This document shows positions 54,135 to 62,370 of a stretch of 64,000 nt of DNA, piece by piece. The stretch covers positions 3,042,115 through 3,106,114 of the forward strand of contig CP129018.1 of assembly GCA_020524525.2 (NCBI GenBank), read 5' to 3'. The position numbers and the translations under genes were made by a program. The notes below the pieces were generated by a model that searched no databases, was not told where the DNA came from, and was given only the letters and a program-made list of their open reading frames with translations. Source of the DNA: Bacillus tianshenii. Its GTDB lineage: Bacteria > Bacillota > Bacilli > Bacillales > Bacillaceae_N. Each line of letters opens with the position of its first letter. Within the stretch, counting starts at the first letter, position 1.

Positions 54135-54998
54135 TTATGATGAGACCTCTTCCGCTTCCTCGAGGAAATGATGCTGGCGCAGGAACCATTCAATTTTCGG
54201 GTCGCGAAATGTAGGCGATTGTTCGAGCCACCCATGGTTAATGACATGCTGATACATATCCACCGTGTTCAACAATGGACAGAACCATACAGCATGGATA
54301 ACTTTGGCTTTCACTTCCATCGTGGGCAGCTTGGCCTCGTCTAATAAATAGAGACTGCACTCCCCTAGCCAATGTTCAAAATCAGCTAAACTTAGTTTGT
54401 CATTATAATGAAGAAACACGTCAAAACTTTGTGCATTAAAAGTCATTCGAAAGTAGACATCGCGCTTATCTTTATAGATATAACCTTCTGTTTCTGGTTC
54501 TGGTTTGAAGTCGAGCTGTTCTTTTTTGCTTTGGACAAGATTCAGCCAATAGTTTTTGATATCTAGGACCATTCTTTTTACTTCTTTAAGCTCGTATGGT
54601 TTTAAGAAGCTTTTCTGCACTTCGATAATACGCTTCTTAAATTCAGGTAATAAACGCAATCGTATAGCAGGGTGAACAGATTTGATTAGTTCCATAAAAT
54701 CTGCAATATCAGTTTCTTCTATTATATAGGGCCCTGCTACAACATCTTCTATTTCTTGTTCTTCAGTTTTCTTACTGCGTAATTGATACAATTCTTCAAC
54801 CTTCACTTCAAACACATCCGCCAGCTTCTCAAGTGTTGCTCTGGAACCTCCCCTTCTCCCTTGTTCCATTAATGTAATCATTTGATTGCTGACGCCGATT
54901 CTTTCTGCAAGCTGCACTTGTGTTAAGGAATTTTTCTTGCGATTGGACTTAATGAAATTTCCAAGTGCTGCAAACATTTTATCATTTGGCTTGTTCAT
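54135..54998 (-). CDS. XRE-family transcription regulator adjoining recombinase A
   Basis: About 287 residues. ATG at 54998 with GGAGGTG upstream. The helix-turn-helix lies at about residues 26-47 (LTQVQLAERIGVSNQMITLM) and is followed by GRRGGSRATLEKLADVFEVK. The larger C-terminal part (about 75-287) carries no recognised domain; a stretch near 100-180 is helical. First gene of the operon with recombinase A and likely its regulator. It reads away from the putative recombination site. Confidence 0.82.
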   Translation of the reverse strand: MNKPNDKMFAALGNFIKSNRKKNSLTQVQLAERIGVSNQMITLMEQGRRGGSRATLEKLADVFEVKVEELYQLRSKKTEEQEIEDVVAGPYIIEETDIADFMELIKSVHPAIRLRLLPEFKKRIIEVQKSFLKPYELKEVKRMVLDIKNYWLNLVQSKKEQLDFKPEPETEGYIYKDKRDVYFRMTFNAQSFDVFLHYNDKLSLADFEHWLGECSLYLLDEAKLPTMEVKAKVIHAVWFCPLLNTVDMYQHVINHGWLEQSPTFRDPKIEWFLRQHHFLEEAEEVSS

Positions 54999-55056
54999 CA
55001 ATAACACCTCCAACCATTTGTTACCAATATGTACAGATTGAAGGATTTTTAAACTG

Positions 55057-58000
55057 TTGTTTGTAGGTCTTTTGGTCTATTATCTGTTAATTCTACACTT
55101 TTCTGTATCGTTAACGGCGATTAATGATACAAAGGAAATAAATGTAAGTTTTTCTGACGCAACTTCAATCACAGAAGATTCATTAGCACAAACTACATTA
55201 ACTCTAACCCCTGCTGAAGGTGATGCTTTAACTGCATCTTACAAAGTCGGAAGTCTGGCTGAGAATTCAGCAGTTTTTGTCATTGATGCAGAAACTGTTG
55301 GGGAAGGTACATATACTGTAACTTCTGATTCTCTTATGATTCCTGAAGGTACAACAACAACGTATACAATGACAGCAACTGCTCTTGAAGCTGTTAACAA
55401 TGCAGATGCTGAAACAATTCAAGCGGTATTAGAAGCTAATGCAGAAACTCTAAGCTTAAGCTTAGAAACTTACAATACCTTAGAAGATACGTATAAGTCA
55501 AAAGTTGGCACAGTTGTGTTAAATGCTAAGAGCATTCAACCAGGTGGCGAATACAGTGATGTAGCTGCAGTAAAGATTGCTTTTGATAATGCAGTGTCAA
55601 ACCAAGCTGCTCTTCAAGCGAAAGCAAATGCAACAGTAGCCGTGAATAACGTTGAAATTGATGCTGAAGCTGAGGATATGGAAGCAGCAACTGCAGCTGC
55701 AATTGAAGAAATGCAGCAAGTGCTAGCTGAGAATGCAACAGTATTGGGTATTGACTTTACTGATTACGAAACACTTGTTCAATTCTCCAAAGATGCAGTA
55801 GCAAAAACACTTGTTGATGCTGCGGATTATACAAATGCAGCAGCAGTAAAGGCTGCTTTTGAAGCAGCTGTTAATACAGAATTGACAGCACTTAACGATG
55901 CGGTAGATGCAGTGAATGCTGCAAATGATGCAGCTGCTATGAAAACTGCTTTATCAGATAACACGGATGTATTAGCACTTGCAACTGGCGCTGATTCTGA
56001 TTATGCAATGCTAAGTGAATCATCCCAAACAGCTGTAGCGAATGCTGTTCTTGAAAACCGTCCAGAAGATGACGAAGCAACTGAAAATGTTGATGAAGCT
56101 GGTTATAAAGGTCAAGCAGCGATTCAAGCAGCGTTTGATATTGCAGTAGCAGACCAAAAAGTAGAAGCTACAGCAGCAGCCGTTACAGCTGTAAATAATG
56201 CTTCTACAGCATCAGAAACAAAAGTAGCTCTTGAAGCAGGAGCAGAACTAATGGGGCTTAACCTAGAAGCTTACAGCGCGTTAGGTGATGATTCTCAATA
56301 TCAGACAGCTGTAGCAGAAGCTGTTCTTGATGGAAAGGCAGTTCAAGCGAATGGTGAATATGCTACAGCAGAAGCTGTGAAAGCGGTATTTGAGGTAGCA
56401 GTTGAGAATGAATCTAGTGCAGCAATTAGCGATGTTGTAGCTACAGTAAATAATGTTGAACTTGCTGGAGAAGAAGCTACAGCTGAAGAAATCGCAACAA
56501 TGAAAGCTGTATTGGAAGCAAATGCAGATGTACTTGGTCTTGAGATTACTGGTGAAGATTCAGCTTATGTCGCGTTAGGTGATGATTCTGCATATCAAAC
56601 AGCTGTAGCAGAAGCAGTGTTAGAAAACCGCCCAGCTGAAGGGTATTCTACGACAACAAGTGTGAAAGCAGAATTTGATACAGCAGTCGACACACAAGCA
56701 GCAACGAAGCAAAGTGATGACTTAGCAGATGCAATCGCAGCAGTTAATAATGCAGCAGATGCAGCAGCATTAGAAACAGTGTTAGAAACAGAAGCTACTT
56801 ATTCAGCTCTTGGCCTAGCTATAGGTGGAGAAGAAGCTACAGCATATGACCAATTGACAGATGCGGGACAAGATTATGTAGCTCAAGCAATCCTAGATGC
56901 GAAGTTATTACAGGACAATCAAGTGTACGCAAATGCTGAAGCAATTCAAGAGGAATTTAATACAGCGGTAACTTATCGTTCTCAGGTGGAAGCTGGTAAA
57001 GCTGTAACGGATGCAATCGCAGCAGTTAATGGCGCAGCAGATGCGGCAGCATTAGAATCAGTATTGGAAACAGAAGCAAACTATTCAGCTCTTGGTCTTT
57101 CTGTAGAAGAAGGCTCAGCATATGCTGAACTTCGCGACAATTTCCAAACAGAAGTTGCTGCAGCAATGCTTGAAGCAAAACCTGAAACGAACTTTGCAAC
57201 AAAAGCAGCAGTTCAAACAGCCTTTACTACAGCAGTAACTGAGCAAACAGAAGCTCAAGAGGCTGAAAATGCAGCAATCACTGCAGTTAATGAAGTTAGC
57301 GTTACTGGAGAAACTGCAACGGATGCAGAAAAAGAGGCTATGGTAAGCGTATTAGAGGCAAATGCAGCAATCCTTTCTCTTGGTGATGAAGAAGCAGATA
57401 TGCCATTAGCAGATTTCAATGCATTAAGTGAAGCAGCGAAGCTTTCAGTAGCAGAAGCAGTATTCACAGCTAGACCAGCTGAAGGGTTTGCACTAGATGT
57501 CGGTAAAACAGCGATTGAAACAGCATTTGAAGCAGAGGTTGCTACTCAGGTTGCTGCTCAAGCAACAGCGGTAAATGCAATTAATGCTGCAAGCACGACT
57601 GAAGCAATGATTACTGCTCTTACAGATAATGCAGATTCACTTGCATTAGACCTAACAGACTTTGAAGCTTTTGAAGAGCCAGTAAAAGCTGAAATTGCCC
57701 AAGTAGTAATTGACGGTAAGCTGGCTCAACCATCTCTTAGCTATTCTGGTGCAGCGCAAATCAAAGCAGTATTTACGAATGCTGTAGATGCTGTTCTTGC
57801 AGAAGAAGCGACAGAGGATCAAATCCTTGAAGCTGTTAATACAGCAACTGCAGAAACAATGCAAGAGGCTCTTCTTCAATACGCAACTAACCTTGATCTT
57901 GCAGTTGGTGAAGGTTCTGATTATGATAACTTAGGCGATGCTTACAAATCAGCAGTGGCAGTTGAAGTATTTGAGAATATTCCAGAAGATAATGCTGAGA

Positions 58001-59136
58001 CTCCTGATACAAATGAATTTGGTTATGATACATTAGCAGCTATTACTGCAGCATTTAATACAGCAGTTAATAATCAAGAAGTTGCAACTGCAGTTGATAA
58101 AGTGAACGCTGCGTTAACTGTGTCGTCTACGCAAACAGCTCTTGGTAATAATGCTGAGTTGTTAGGTCTAGAAGGTTATGCAGACTTAACTGCTGAACAA
58201 AAGCTAGAAGTAGCAACAAAGGTTAAGAATGCCAAAGCGATTCAACCAAATGGTGAATTTGCAACTGCAGAAGCAATTCAAACAGTATTCAATAATGTTA
58301 TCTACCCTACAAGTGCTGCTATTTCTGGCACATTAGCAGAAGCGACGTTAGATGGTGGTACTGTAACCGTTACTTTAACGAATGAAACATTTGAAGATAC
58401 TTCATTAGACTTAGCAAACTTTGCGTTAAACAATGCTCCAACTGGTCTAACAGTTGAAGGTGTAACTTATGTAAACGATACTGAAGCTACAGTAGACCTT
58501 GCATTTGATGGTACTGACTTTGATACAGATGTGACGAACTTCAGTGTAACCGTTAATGCAAATGAATTAGCTGGTTCAGCAAACGTAACAAGTGATGACT
58601 TAACAATTAGTGCCGTGGATGAGGGCTTTAATAGCTTTAACTTAGCTGCAGCTGACGCTGGTGAAAAAGCAGATGGTACAGCTGGAAATGCTCTAACAAC
58701 ACCTGCAAATTCGCTAACATATGATACAGAAAACGATAAGTATGTATTAGATGTTTCTGGAGATGCAGCTGATAATGCTTTTGAGCTTTCTCTATCTGGT
58801 ACAACTACAACTGATGTAGAAGATGCGACAGGAGCTAGTGCATACGAAGTATTCTTTAAGCAGGTCCCAGCAAGCTTTGATTACTATGCGGCATCTCCAC
58901 AATATATGAAGGATACTTTACCATCTGCGGATACGCAAACAGCAATTGCTCGTATTACGGATGTAGGAGATACTCCAACATTGTTAGATGGTTATCGTTA
59001 TAGCTCTGATAACAGTATTACTACTGGTATGTTGATTCCAAATGACTTCACACCAGGAATTTATGTCCTAGAAGTAGTACTTACTGACACTCGTGGTAAC
59101 ACAGTTACAAAAGAAATCACTCTTGAAGTTCAATAA
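55057..59136 (+). CDS. Large S-layer-like repeat protein, probably a promoterless cassette lacking its N-terminus
   Basis: Open frame of 1359 codons. The only start is a TTG with no clear ribosome site; MFVGLLVYYLLILHFSVSL has no positive N-region, so it is not a good signal peptide. I think true coding begins inside the site at 55104-55131, which encodes VSLTAINDTKE, an Ig-strand phrase typical of S-layer proteins. After a first Ig-like domain there are eleven imperfect repeats of about 80-100 residues (consensus AVNNA...LGL...Y..L...VA.AVL...AF..AV), an Ig-like domain, and a 140-residue C-terminal region ending VTKEITLEVQ. No Cys or Trp was noticed; the protein is strongly acidic. It has no SLH domain, so I infer it must be joined to one elsewhere. 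Tyrosine recombinases lie on both sides. Confidence 0.75.
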   Translation: MFVGLLVYYLLILHFSVSLTAINDTKEINVSFSDATSITEDSLAQTTLTLTPAEGDALTASYKVGSLAENSAVFVIDAETVGEGTYTVTSDSLMIPEGTTTTYTMTATALEAVNNADAETIQAVLEANAETLSLSLETYNTLEDTYKSKVGTVVLNAKSIQPGGEYSDVAAVKIAFDNAVSNQAALQAKANATVAVNNVEIDAEAEDMEAATAAAIEEMQQVLAENATVLGIDFTDYETLVQFSKDAVAKTLVDAADYTNAAAVKAAFEAAVNTELTALNDAVDAVNAANDAAAMKTALSDNTDVLALATGADSDYAMLSESSQTAVANAVLENRPEDDEATENVDEAGYKGQAAIQAAFDIAVADQKVEATAAAVTAVNNASTASETKVALEAGAELMGLNLEAYSALGDDSQYQTAVAEAVLDGKAVQANGEYATAEAVKAVFEVAVENESSAAISDVVATVNNVELAGEEATAEEIATMKAVLEANADVLGLEITGEDSAYVALGDDSAYQTAVAEAVLENRPAEGYSTTTSVKAEFDTAVDTQAATKQSDDLADAIAAVNNAADAAALETVLETEATYSALGLAIGGEEATAYDQLTDAGQDYVAQAILDAKLLQDNQVYANAEAIQEEFNTAVTYRSQVEAGKAVTDAIAAVNGAADAAALESVLETEANYSALGLSVEEGSAYAELRDNFQTEVAAAMLEAKPETNFATKAAVQTAFTTAVTEQTEAQEAENAAITAVNEVSVTGETATDAEKEAMVSVLEANAAILSLGDEEADMPLADFNALSEAAKLSVAEAVFTARPAEGFALDVGKTAIETAFEAEVATQVAAQATAVNAINAASTTEAMITALTDNADSLALDLTDFEAFEEPVKAEIAQVVIDGKLAQPSLSYSGAAQIKAVFTNAVDAVLAEEATEDQILEAVNTATAETMQEALLQYATNLDLAVGEGSDYDNLGDAYKSAVAVEVFENIPEDNAETPDTNEFGYDTLAAITAAFNTAVNNQEVATAVDKVNAALTVSSTQTALGNNAELLGLEGYADLTAEQKLEVATKVKNAKAIQPNGEFATAEAIQTVFNNVIYPTSAAISGTLAEATLDGGTVTVTLTNETFEDTSLDLANFALNNAPTGLTVEGVTYVNDTEATVDLAFDGTDFDTDVTNFSVTVNANELAGSANVTSDDLTISAVDEGFNSFNLAAADAGEKADGTAGNALTTPANSLTYDTENDKYVLDVSGDAADNAFELSLSGTTTTDVEDATGASAYEVFFKQVPASFDYYAASPQYMKDTLPSADTQTAIARITDVGDTPTLLDGYRYSSDNSITTGMLIPNDFTPGIYVLEVVLTDTRGNTVTKEITLEVQ
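55104..55131 (+). promoter_or_regulatory. Candidate tyrosine-recombinase core site, 11-6-11 geometry
   Basis: Arms TGTATCGTTAA (55104-55114) and TTAATGATACA (55121-55131) are reverse complements except for one base, separated by CGGCGA. This is exactly the two 11-bp binding arms and 6-bp centre of dif/Xer sites. The site lies about 105 bases from the regulator/recombinase A operon start and is embedded in the repeat-protein frame. Confidence 0.65.
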
Positions 59137-59188
59137 GGGGACAGTCCCCCACCACAGTGAAGGACTAAAGTGTTAAAATAATATTTTT

Positions 59189-59224
59189 GATGAGGAATAG
59201 CTATACTGTTCCTCATCTTTTTTT
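59189..59224 (+). terminator. Intrinsic terminator after the repeat-protein gene
   Basis: Perfect 9-bp stem GATGAGGAA/TTCCTCATC with an 11-nt loop, followed by TTTTTTT. The spacer 59137-59188 contains only the palindrome GGGGACAGTCCCC right after the stop. Confidence 0.9.
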
Positions 59225-59419
59225 GGACTTATACTTCCATATTTTACACCTTTAAAGATATTATGGATAAAATCTAGGTTTTTGACCTATGTAATGAGAA
59301 TCATGATATTTCCATTTTAACTTCAAGACTATGCGTTTTAGCACACATCAAATGATCGTGTTTTGCCAATGAGCGTTAATAACCGATTAACAGTACAGTT
59401 TTTATAGATAAATAGTATT

Positions 59420-59456
59420 GGTATTGTTATTTGCATGTGATTAACGATACAAAAGA
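59420..59456 (+). promoter_or_regulatory. Second, imperfect copy of the recombination half-site
   Basis: GATTAACGATACAAAAGA (59439-59456) matches 16 of 18 bases of 55119-55136 in the same orientation. A weak left arm GGTATTGTTAT (59420-59430, 8 of 11) sits 10 rather than 6 bases away. It lies 19 bases upstream of the recombinase B start, overlapping its leader. The two copies bracket the repeat-protein gene as direct repeats. Confidence 0.5.
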
Positions 59457-59474
59457 CCTAAGGGGGAGATTGAG

Positions 59475-60332
59475 ATGTTGTTTACGGATTGTGTGGAGCG
59501 ATATTTGCTTCATTTACAGAGTAAGAATAAGAGTCCGCAGACGATTAATGGCTATAAGAAGGACTATCGCTATTTCAATACGTTCTTGGAGGAACGTTAT
59601 AACGGTGTTGTCTATATCGATGAAATTACACATGAGGACCTTGAGAATTATCAGGTGTATTTGAGCTTTGAGAAGAAATTGAAGCCGCGTAGTGTGAATC
59701 GTTACTTGTCTAGTGTGCGTTCTTTGTTTGAATATGCGATGAAGAAGGATTGGATTGAGAAAAATGTAACAAAGAACTTAGATAACGTTAGCGTTCCTGT
59801 GAAAGAGCGTTCCTATCTAAATCATGACGAGTTAGAAAGGCTGTTTGAAGCGATTGACCATGATGTGATTAAAACGACGATTATTACGATGGCTTATACA
59901 GGGCTGCGCATTTCCGAGGCTGTGAACCTTACATTGGATGCTGTTAAATTGGATGAGCAGTATATCCGCTGCTTAGGAAAAGGAAATAAAGAACGTCATA
60001 TTCCGATTTCAGGTAAGCTACTTCCAATACTAAGAGATTACTTGGAATACGTACGCGAAGCTTCATCAGAGTATTTCTTTGCGACGAGTAAGACGGGAAG
60101 CTTGTCTGCTGTATACGTAAATCGTGTTCTTCATCAGGCAGCTGACAAGATTGGGTTACAGAAAAGAGTATCTGCGCATATCTTAAGGCACAGCTTCGCG
60201 ACGAACCTTGTGCATAAAAACGTGAATATTGTCGACTTGCAGCGACTTTTAGGGCACTCCTCTCTGCGGACAACTAGTATCTATGTACATACAAACCAAG
60301 AGCGCCTTAAGAGCGCTGTAGACTTGCTGTAG
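59475..60332 (+). CDS. Tyrosine recombinase B (XerC/D-like)
   Basis: 285 residues; GGGGGAG precedes the ATG. N-terminal SAM-like domain (about 5-90) and complete catalytic set: Arg145 in TGLRISE, Lys172 in GKGNKERH, His235/Arg238 in HILRH, His261 in LGHSS, Tyr270 in SIYVHT. The structure is closer to canonical XerD/XerC than recombinase A. The direct neighbour on the same strand is a DNA-binding-like protein 13 bases after its stop. The candidate half-site lies in its leader. Confidence 0.92.
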   Translation: MLFTDCVERYLLHLQSKNKSPQTINGYKKDYRYFNTFLEERYNGVVYIDEITHEDLENYQVYLSFEKKLKPRSVNRYLSSVRSLFEYAMKKDWIEKNVTKNLDNVSVPVKERSYLNHDELERLFEAIDHDVIKTTIITMAYTGLRISEAVNLTLDAVKLDEQYIRCLGKGNKERHIPISGKLLPILRDYLEYVREASSEYFFATSKTGSLSAVYVNRVLHQAADKIGLQKRVSAHILRHSFATNLVHKNVNIVDLQRLLGHSSLRTTSIYVHTNQERLKSAVDLL

Positions 60333-60345
60333 AGGGGTCTTTTTG

Positions 60346-61095
60346 ATGGCAACTACAAAAGAATTAGAAAAACGAATAAATACGATACTGTTTGATTTGT
60401 CAAAAGGAATGGATAAGGATGAGGTTGCGCAAAAGTATGGGTATGCGACGTTTGAAACGTTAAGTACCGTTCTTAATCGACATGGCTATCGTTGGGATAA
60501 AGGAAAGAAGAACTTTGTAAAGCAGCCAAGTATTATTAACGAGGATATGAGAATGCAGATGAAGCCAAGAGGCAAGGTTGGAGAGGTTATTCAGCGGTTC
60601 GAGAAAGAAAAGGATGCTAGGAAGATTGCGAAAGAATTAAGCTTTAAGACACATCGTGATATGGCGAATTATATGGCTGAGAAAGGCTATACATGGGACA
60701 GTACAAAACAAAATTATGTGCTAGAAACAGGTTATGAACCAGAGCCCCAAACAACGGTTGAATATGAACCAGTTACTGTTGACGTCAATGACGTTCCTTC
60801 AAGCGAAGGTCTTAACCCTGAATATCTAGAGATCCTGCAGTTTCTGCAATTAAAGAGGGATAAGCTGTATGAGATTTTGTTGGAAGGAGAGATTGCGAGA
60901 ACATTTCCGAATTATATTATCCCAGGGAAGACATTCACGAAATCGATTCAGATTACTGAAGGGTTAGACCAGCTGTTGAAAGCCTATAGTGAGGAGAAGA
61001 ACGTGCCACAGAAGAACATTGTGCAAGTCGCATTGGTGGAGTTCTTTAATAAATATGGGTATGAGCATGAGATAGAGGCTTTATTTGGAAAATAG
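60346..61095 (+). CDS. Putative DNA-binding accessory protein of recombinase B
   Basis: 249 residues. ATG at 60346, with GAGGGG upstream. Two similar helical segments near residues 17-56 (DKDEVAQKYGYATFETLSTV) and 86-124 (KDARKIAKELSFKTHRDMAN) each end in GYRWDKGKKNF or GYTWDSTKQNY: an internal duplication resembling winged or helix-turn-helix folds. The C-terminal ~45 residues (SIQITEGLDQLLKAYSEEKN ... FFNKYGYEHEIEAL) look like a ribbon-helix-helix domain. No family name recognised. It lies 13 bases after recombinase B, so it could direct the recombination reaction or regulate the operon. Confidence 0.6.
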   Translation: MATTKELEKRINTILFDLSKGMDKDEVAQKYGYATFETLSTVLNRHGYRWDKGKKNFVKQPSIINEDMRMQMKPRGKVGEVIQRFEKEKDARKIAKELSFKTHRDMANYMAEKGYTWDSTKQNYVLETGYEPEPQTTVEYEPVTVDVNDVPSSEGLNPEYLEILQFLQLKRDKLYEILLEGEIARTFPNYIIPGKTFTKSIQITEGLDQLLKAYSEEKNVPQKNIVQVALVEFFNKYGYEHEIEALFGK

Positions 61096-61112
61096 TGAGA
61101 AGCTAGATGCCT

Positions 61113-61158
61113 ATTAGAAAGGGTAAATACCCTTTCTAATACCTTCGTATAGCGAAGG
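61113..61158 (+). terminator. Two adjacent palindromes after the recombinase B operon
   Basis: Perfect 13-bp arms ATTAGAAAGGGTA/TACCCTTTCTAAT (61113-61140, 2-base centre) followed by CCTTCG/CGAAGG with a 5-base loop (61142-61158). The second has no T-run, so these may be a terminator pair or a protein-binding or recombination site. Confidence 0.5.
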
Positions 61159-61241
61159 GTTGTTAAATGGGTGTAAGCGGAATTTGAGGCGTTTGGTATG
61201 GGTGTTAAGTATAAAGGTAGGTCTCTAGATGTGTAATAAAT

Positions 61242-61274
61242 AAGAGAATGGCTCTTTACGGAGTCCATCCTCTT
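61242..61274. terminator. Imperfect intrinsic terminator
   Basis: AAGAG...CTCTT stem with interrupted ATGG/CCAT pairing, followed by ATTTTTTATT; it lies between the recombinase B operon and the convergent Rpn gene. Read on the minus strand it also has a T-rich tail. Confidence 0.6.
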
Positions 61275-61333
61275 ATTTTTTATTCAATATTGCTACCTGC
61301 CTTTATCACTTTATCTTAGTGGGAATGATTTGA

Positions 61334-62332
61334 TTATTTCAGTTCTTCAATCTCCTCGACCGTTAACTTAGTGAATTTCGCAATTGTCTTCACATCAAGA
61401 CCTTCTTTTAACATACTTAATGCTATCGCTCTTCTTTCTTCTGTCTTGCCCTCAACAATACCTTCAACTTTCCCTTCAGCTCTTCCTTTAAGCATTCCTT
61501 TCTTAATTCCTTTCTTAATTCCTTTCTCAATTGCTTCTTTCTCCCTCAGCTCAGCTTCTACTCTTGCGGCTTCTTCGTCCAGCACTTGCTTCAGGCGTGC
61601 TTCATAAGCCAATACTTCTTCATGTGAAGCACTCAGCAACTCCCAGCCTTGAAATGCTTGTTTTAGCGTCTTATCTTTCATGGCGATCTCCTCCAATTCT
61701 TTGTAGATGTCTTCGTAGACTTCTCCAATCCGGTGATCGACTACTCCTAATAACAACAGCCACCTGGCAAGCACGTCATTCCACGGGTCTAATTTATTTT
61801 CTTTCCAGTCACGAATCAGCTTCGGTATTTCTAAAAAGTGAAATTCCATGACATCGGTTAATTTAAATCGTTCTTCATCTTCATAAAGATGATAAATGGT
61901 ATGAAACTTCTCCGTTTGATTAAACAAATTGAAATTCAAGATGTTAATCGCAATCACGGGTTGAAGTGTTTTATATGACATGTTCTTTTTGATGGGGGCA
62001 CGATAAATACCTGACCAGTAATAGATAGAACGCTTAATCATATCATATTTATTACTAAACTGAATTTCAATGTTAATTTGTTGCTCATCATTCGTAATAG
62101 CAAGAATATCTAAGCGGGACTGCTTATCCTCCTGATATTCTCCGCCGGCTTCTGTATTGTAAAACGTAATGTCCTTAATACTTTCTCGACCGTTTCGGTT
62201 CAAGACAGCATTTAAGAATACAACGGTTATTTGTTTATTCTTTTTTGTTCCAAACAATTGTTTGAACGCATAATCCACCTTAAGATCCATCAACCGGCTC
62301 AACGGCACGCGTTTCAGCAGTCTTGTTTTCAC
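61334..62332 (-). CDS. Rpn-type PD-(D/E)XK nuclease / putative transposase
   Basis: 332 residues. The PDDEXK_2 (Rpn) pattern is clear: MDLKVDYAFKQLFG at 15-28, RLDILAITNDEQQINIEIQF with Asp75, Glu89 and Gln91 as the D...ExQ catalytic set, and MKRSIYYWSGIYRAPI. The Lys/Gly-rich tail (EKGIKKGIKKGMLKGRAEGK near 278-297) is the typical repeat of this family and precedes a final helical segment. GTG start at 62332; no strong ribosome site. Rpn proteins promote RecA-independent recombination in other bacteria and are often abundant, mobile-like genes. It is near two recombinases, but no operon link is seen. Confidence 0.85.
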   Translation of the reverse strand: MKTRLLKRVPLSRLMDLKVDYAFKQLFGTKKNKQITVVFLNAVLNRNGRESIKDITFYNTEAGGEYQEDKQSRLDILAITNDEQQINIEIQFSNKYDMIKRSIYYWSGIYRAPIKKNMSYKTLQPVIAINILNFNLFNQTEKFHTIYHLYEDEERFKLTDVMEFHFLEIPKLIRDWKENKLDPWNDVLARWLLLLGVVDHRIGEVYEDIYKELEEIAMKDKTLKQAFQGWELLSASHEEVLAYEARLKQVLDEEAARVEAELREKEAIEKGIKKGIKKGMLKGRAEGKVEGIVEGKTEERRAIALSMLKEGLDVKTIAKFTKLTVEEIEELK

Positions 62333-62370
62333 TTGTATACCAACATCCTTACATCTTATTATACCACTTT

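Noticed and set aside
55057-55103. TTG start and hydrophobic MFVGLLVYYLLILHF as a signal peptide for the repeat protein
   Set aside because: There is no positively charged N-region; GAAGGA lies 11 bases upstream of the TTG but is weak, and the sequence is T-rich read-through of an intergenic region. Kept as the refuting alternative in the cassette finding.
59137-59149. Palindrome GGGGACAGTCCCC after the repeat-protein stop
   Set aside because: A similar short palindrome is common in Firmicute intergenic DNA; nothing ties it to the recombination module.
59431-59664. 77-codon frame starting inside the second half-site (INDTKD)
   Set aside because: It is out of frame with and covered by recombinase B, which has a proper ribosome site. 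The INDTK similarity merely reflects the shared half-site.
61142-61158. Resemblance of CCTTCGTATAGCG to loxP
   Set aside because: Only a short stretch agrees and the spacer and second arm do not match; both recombinases are Xer-type, not Cre-type.
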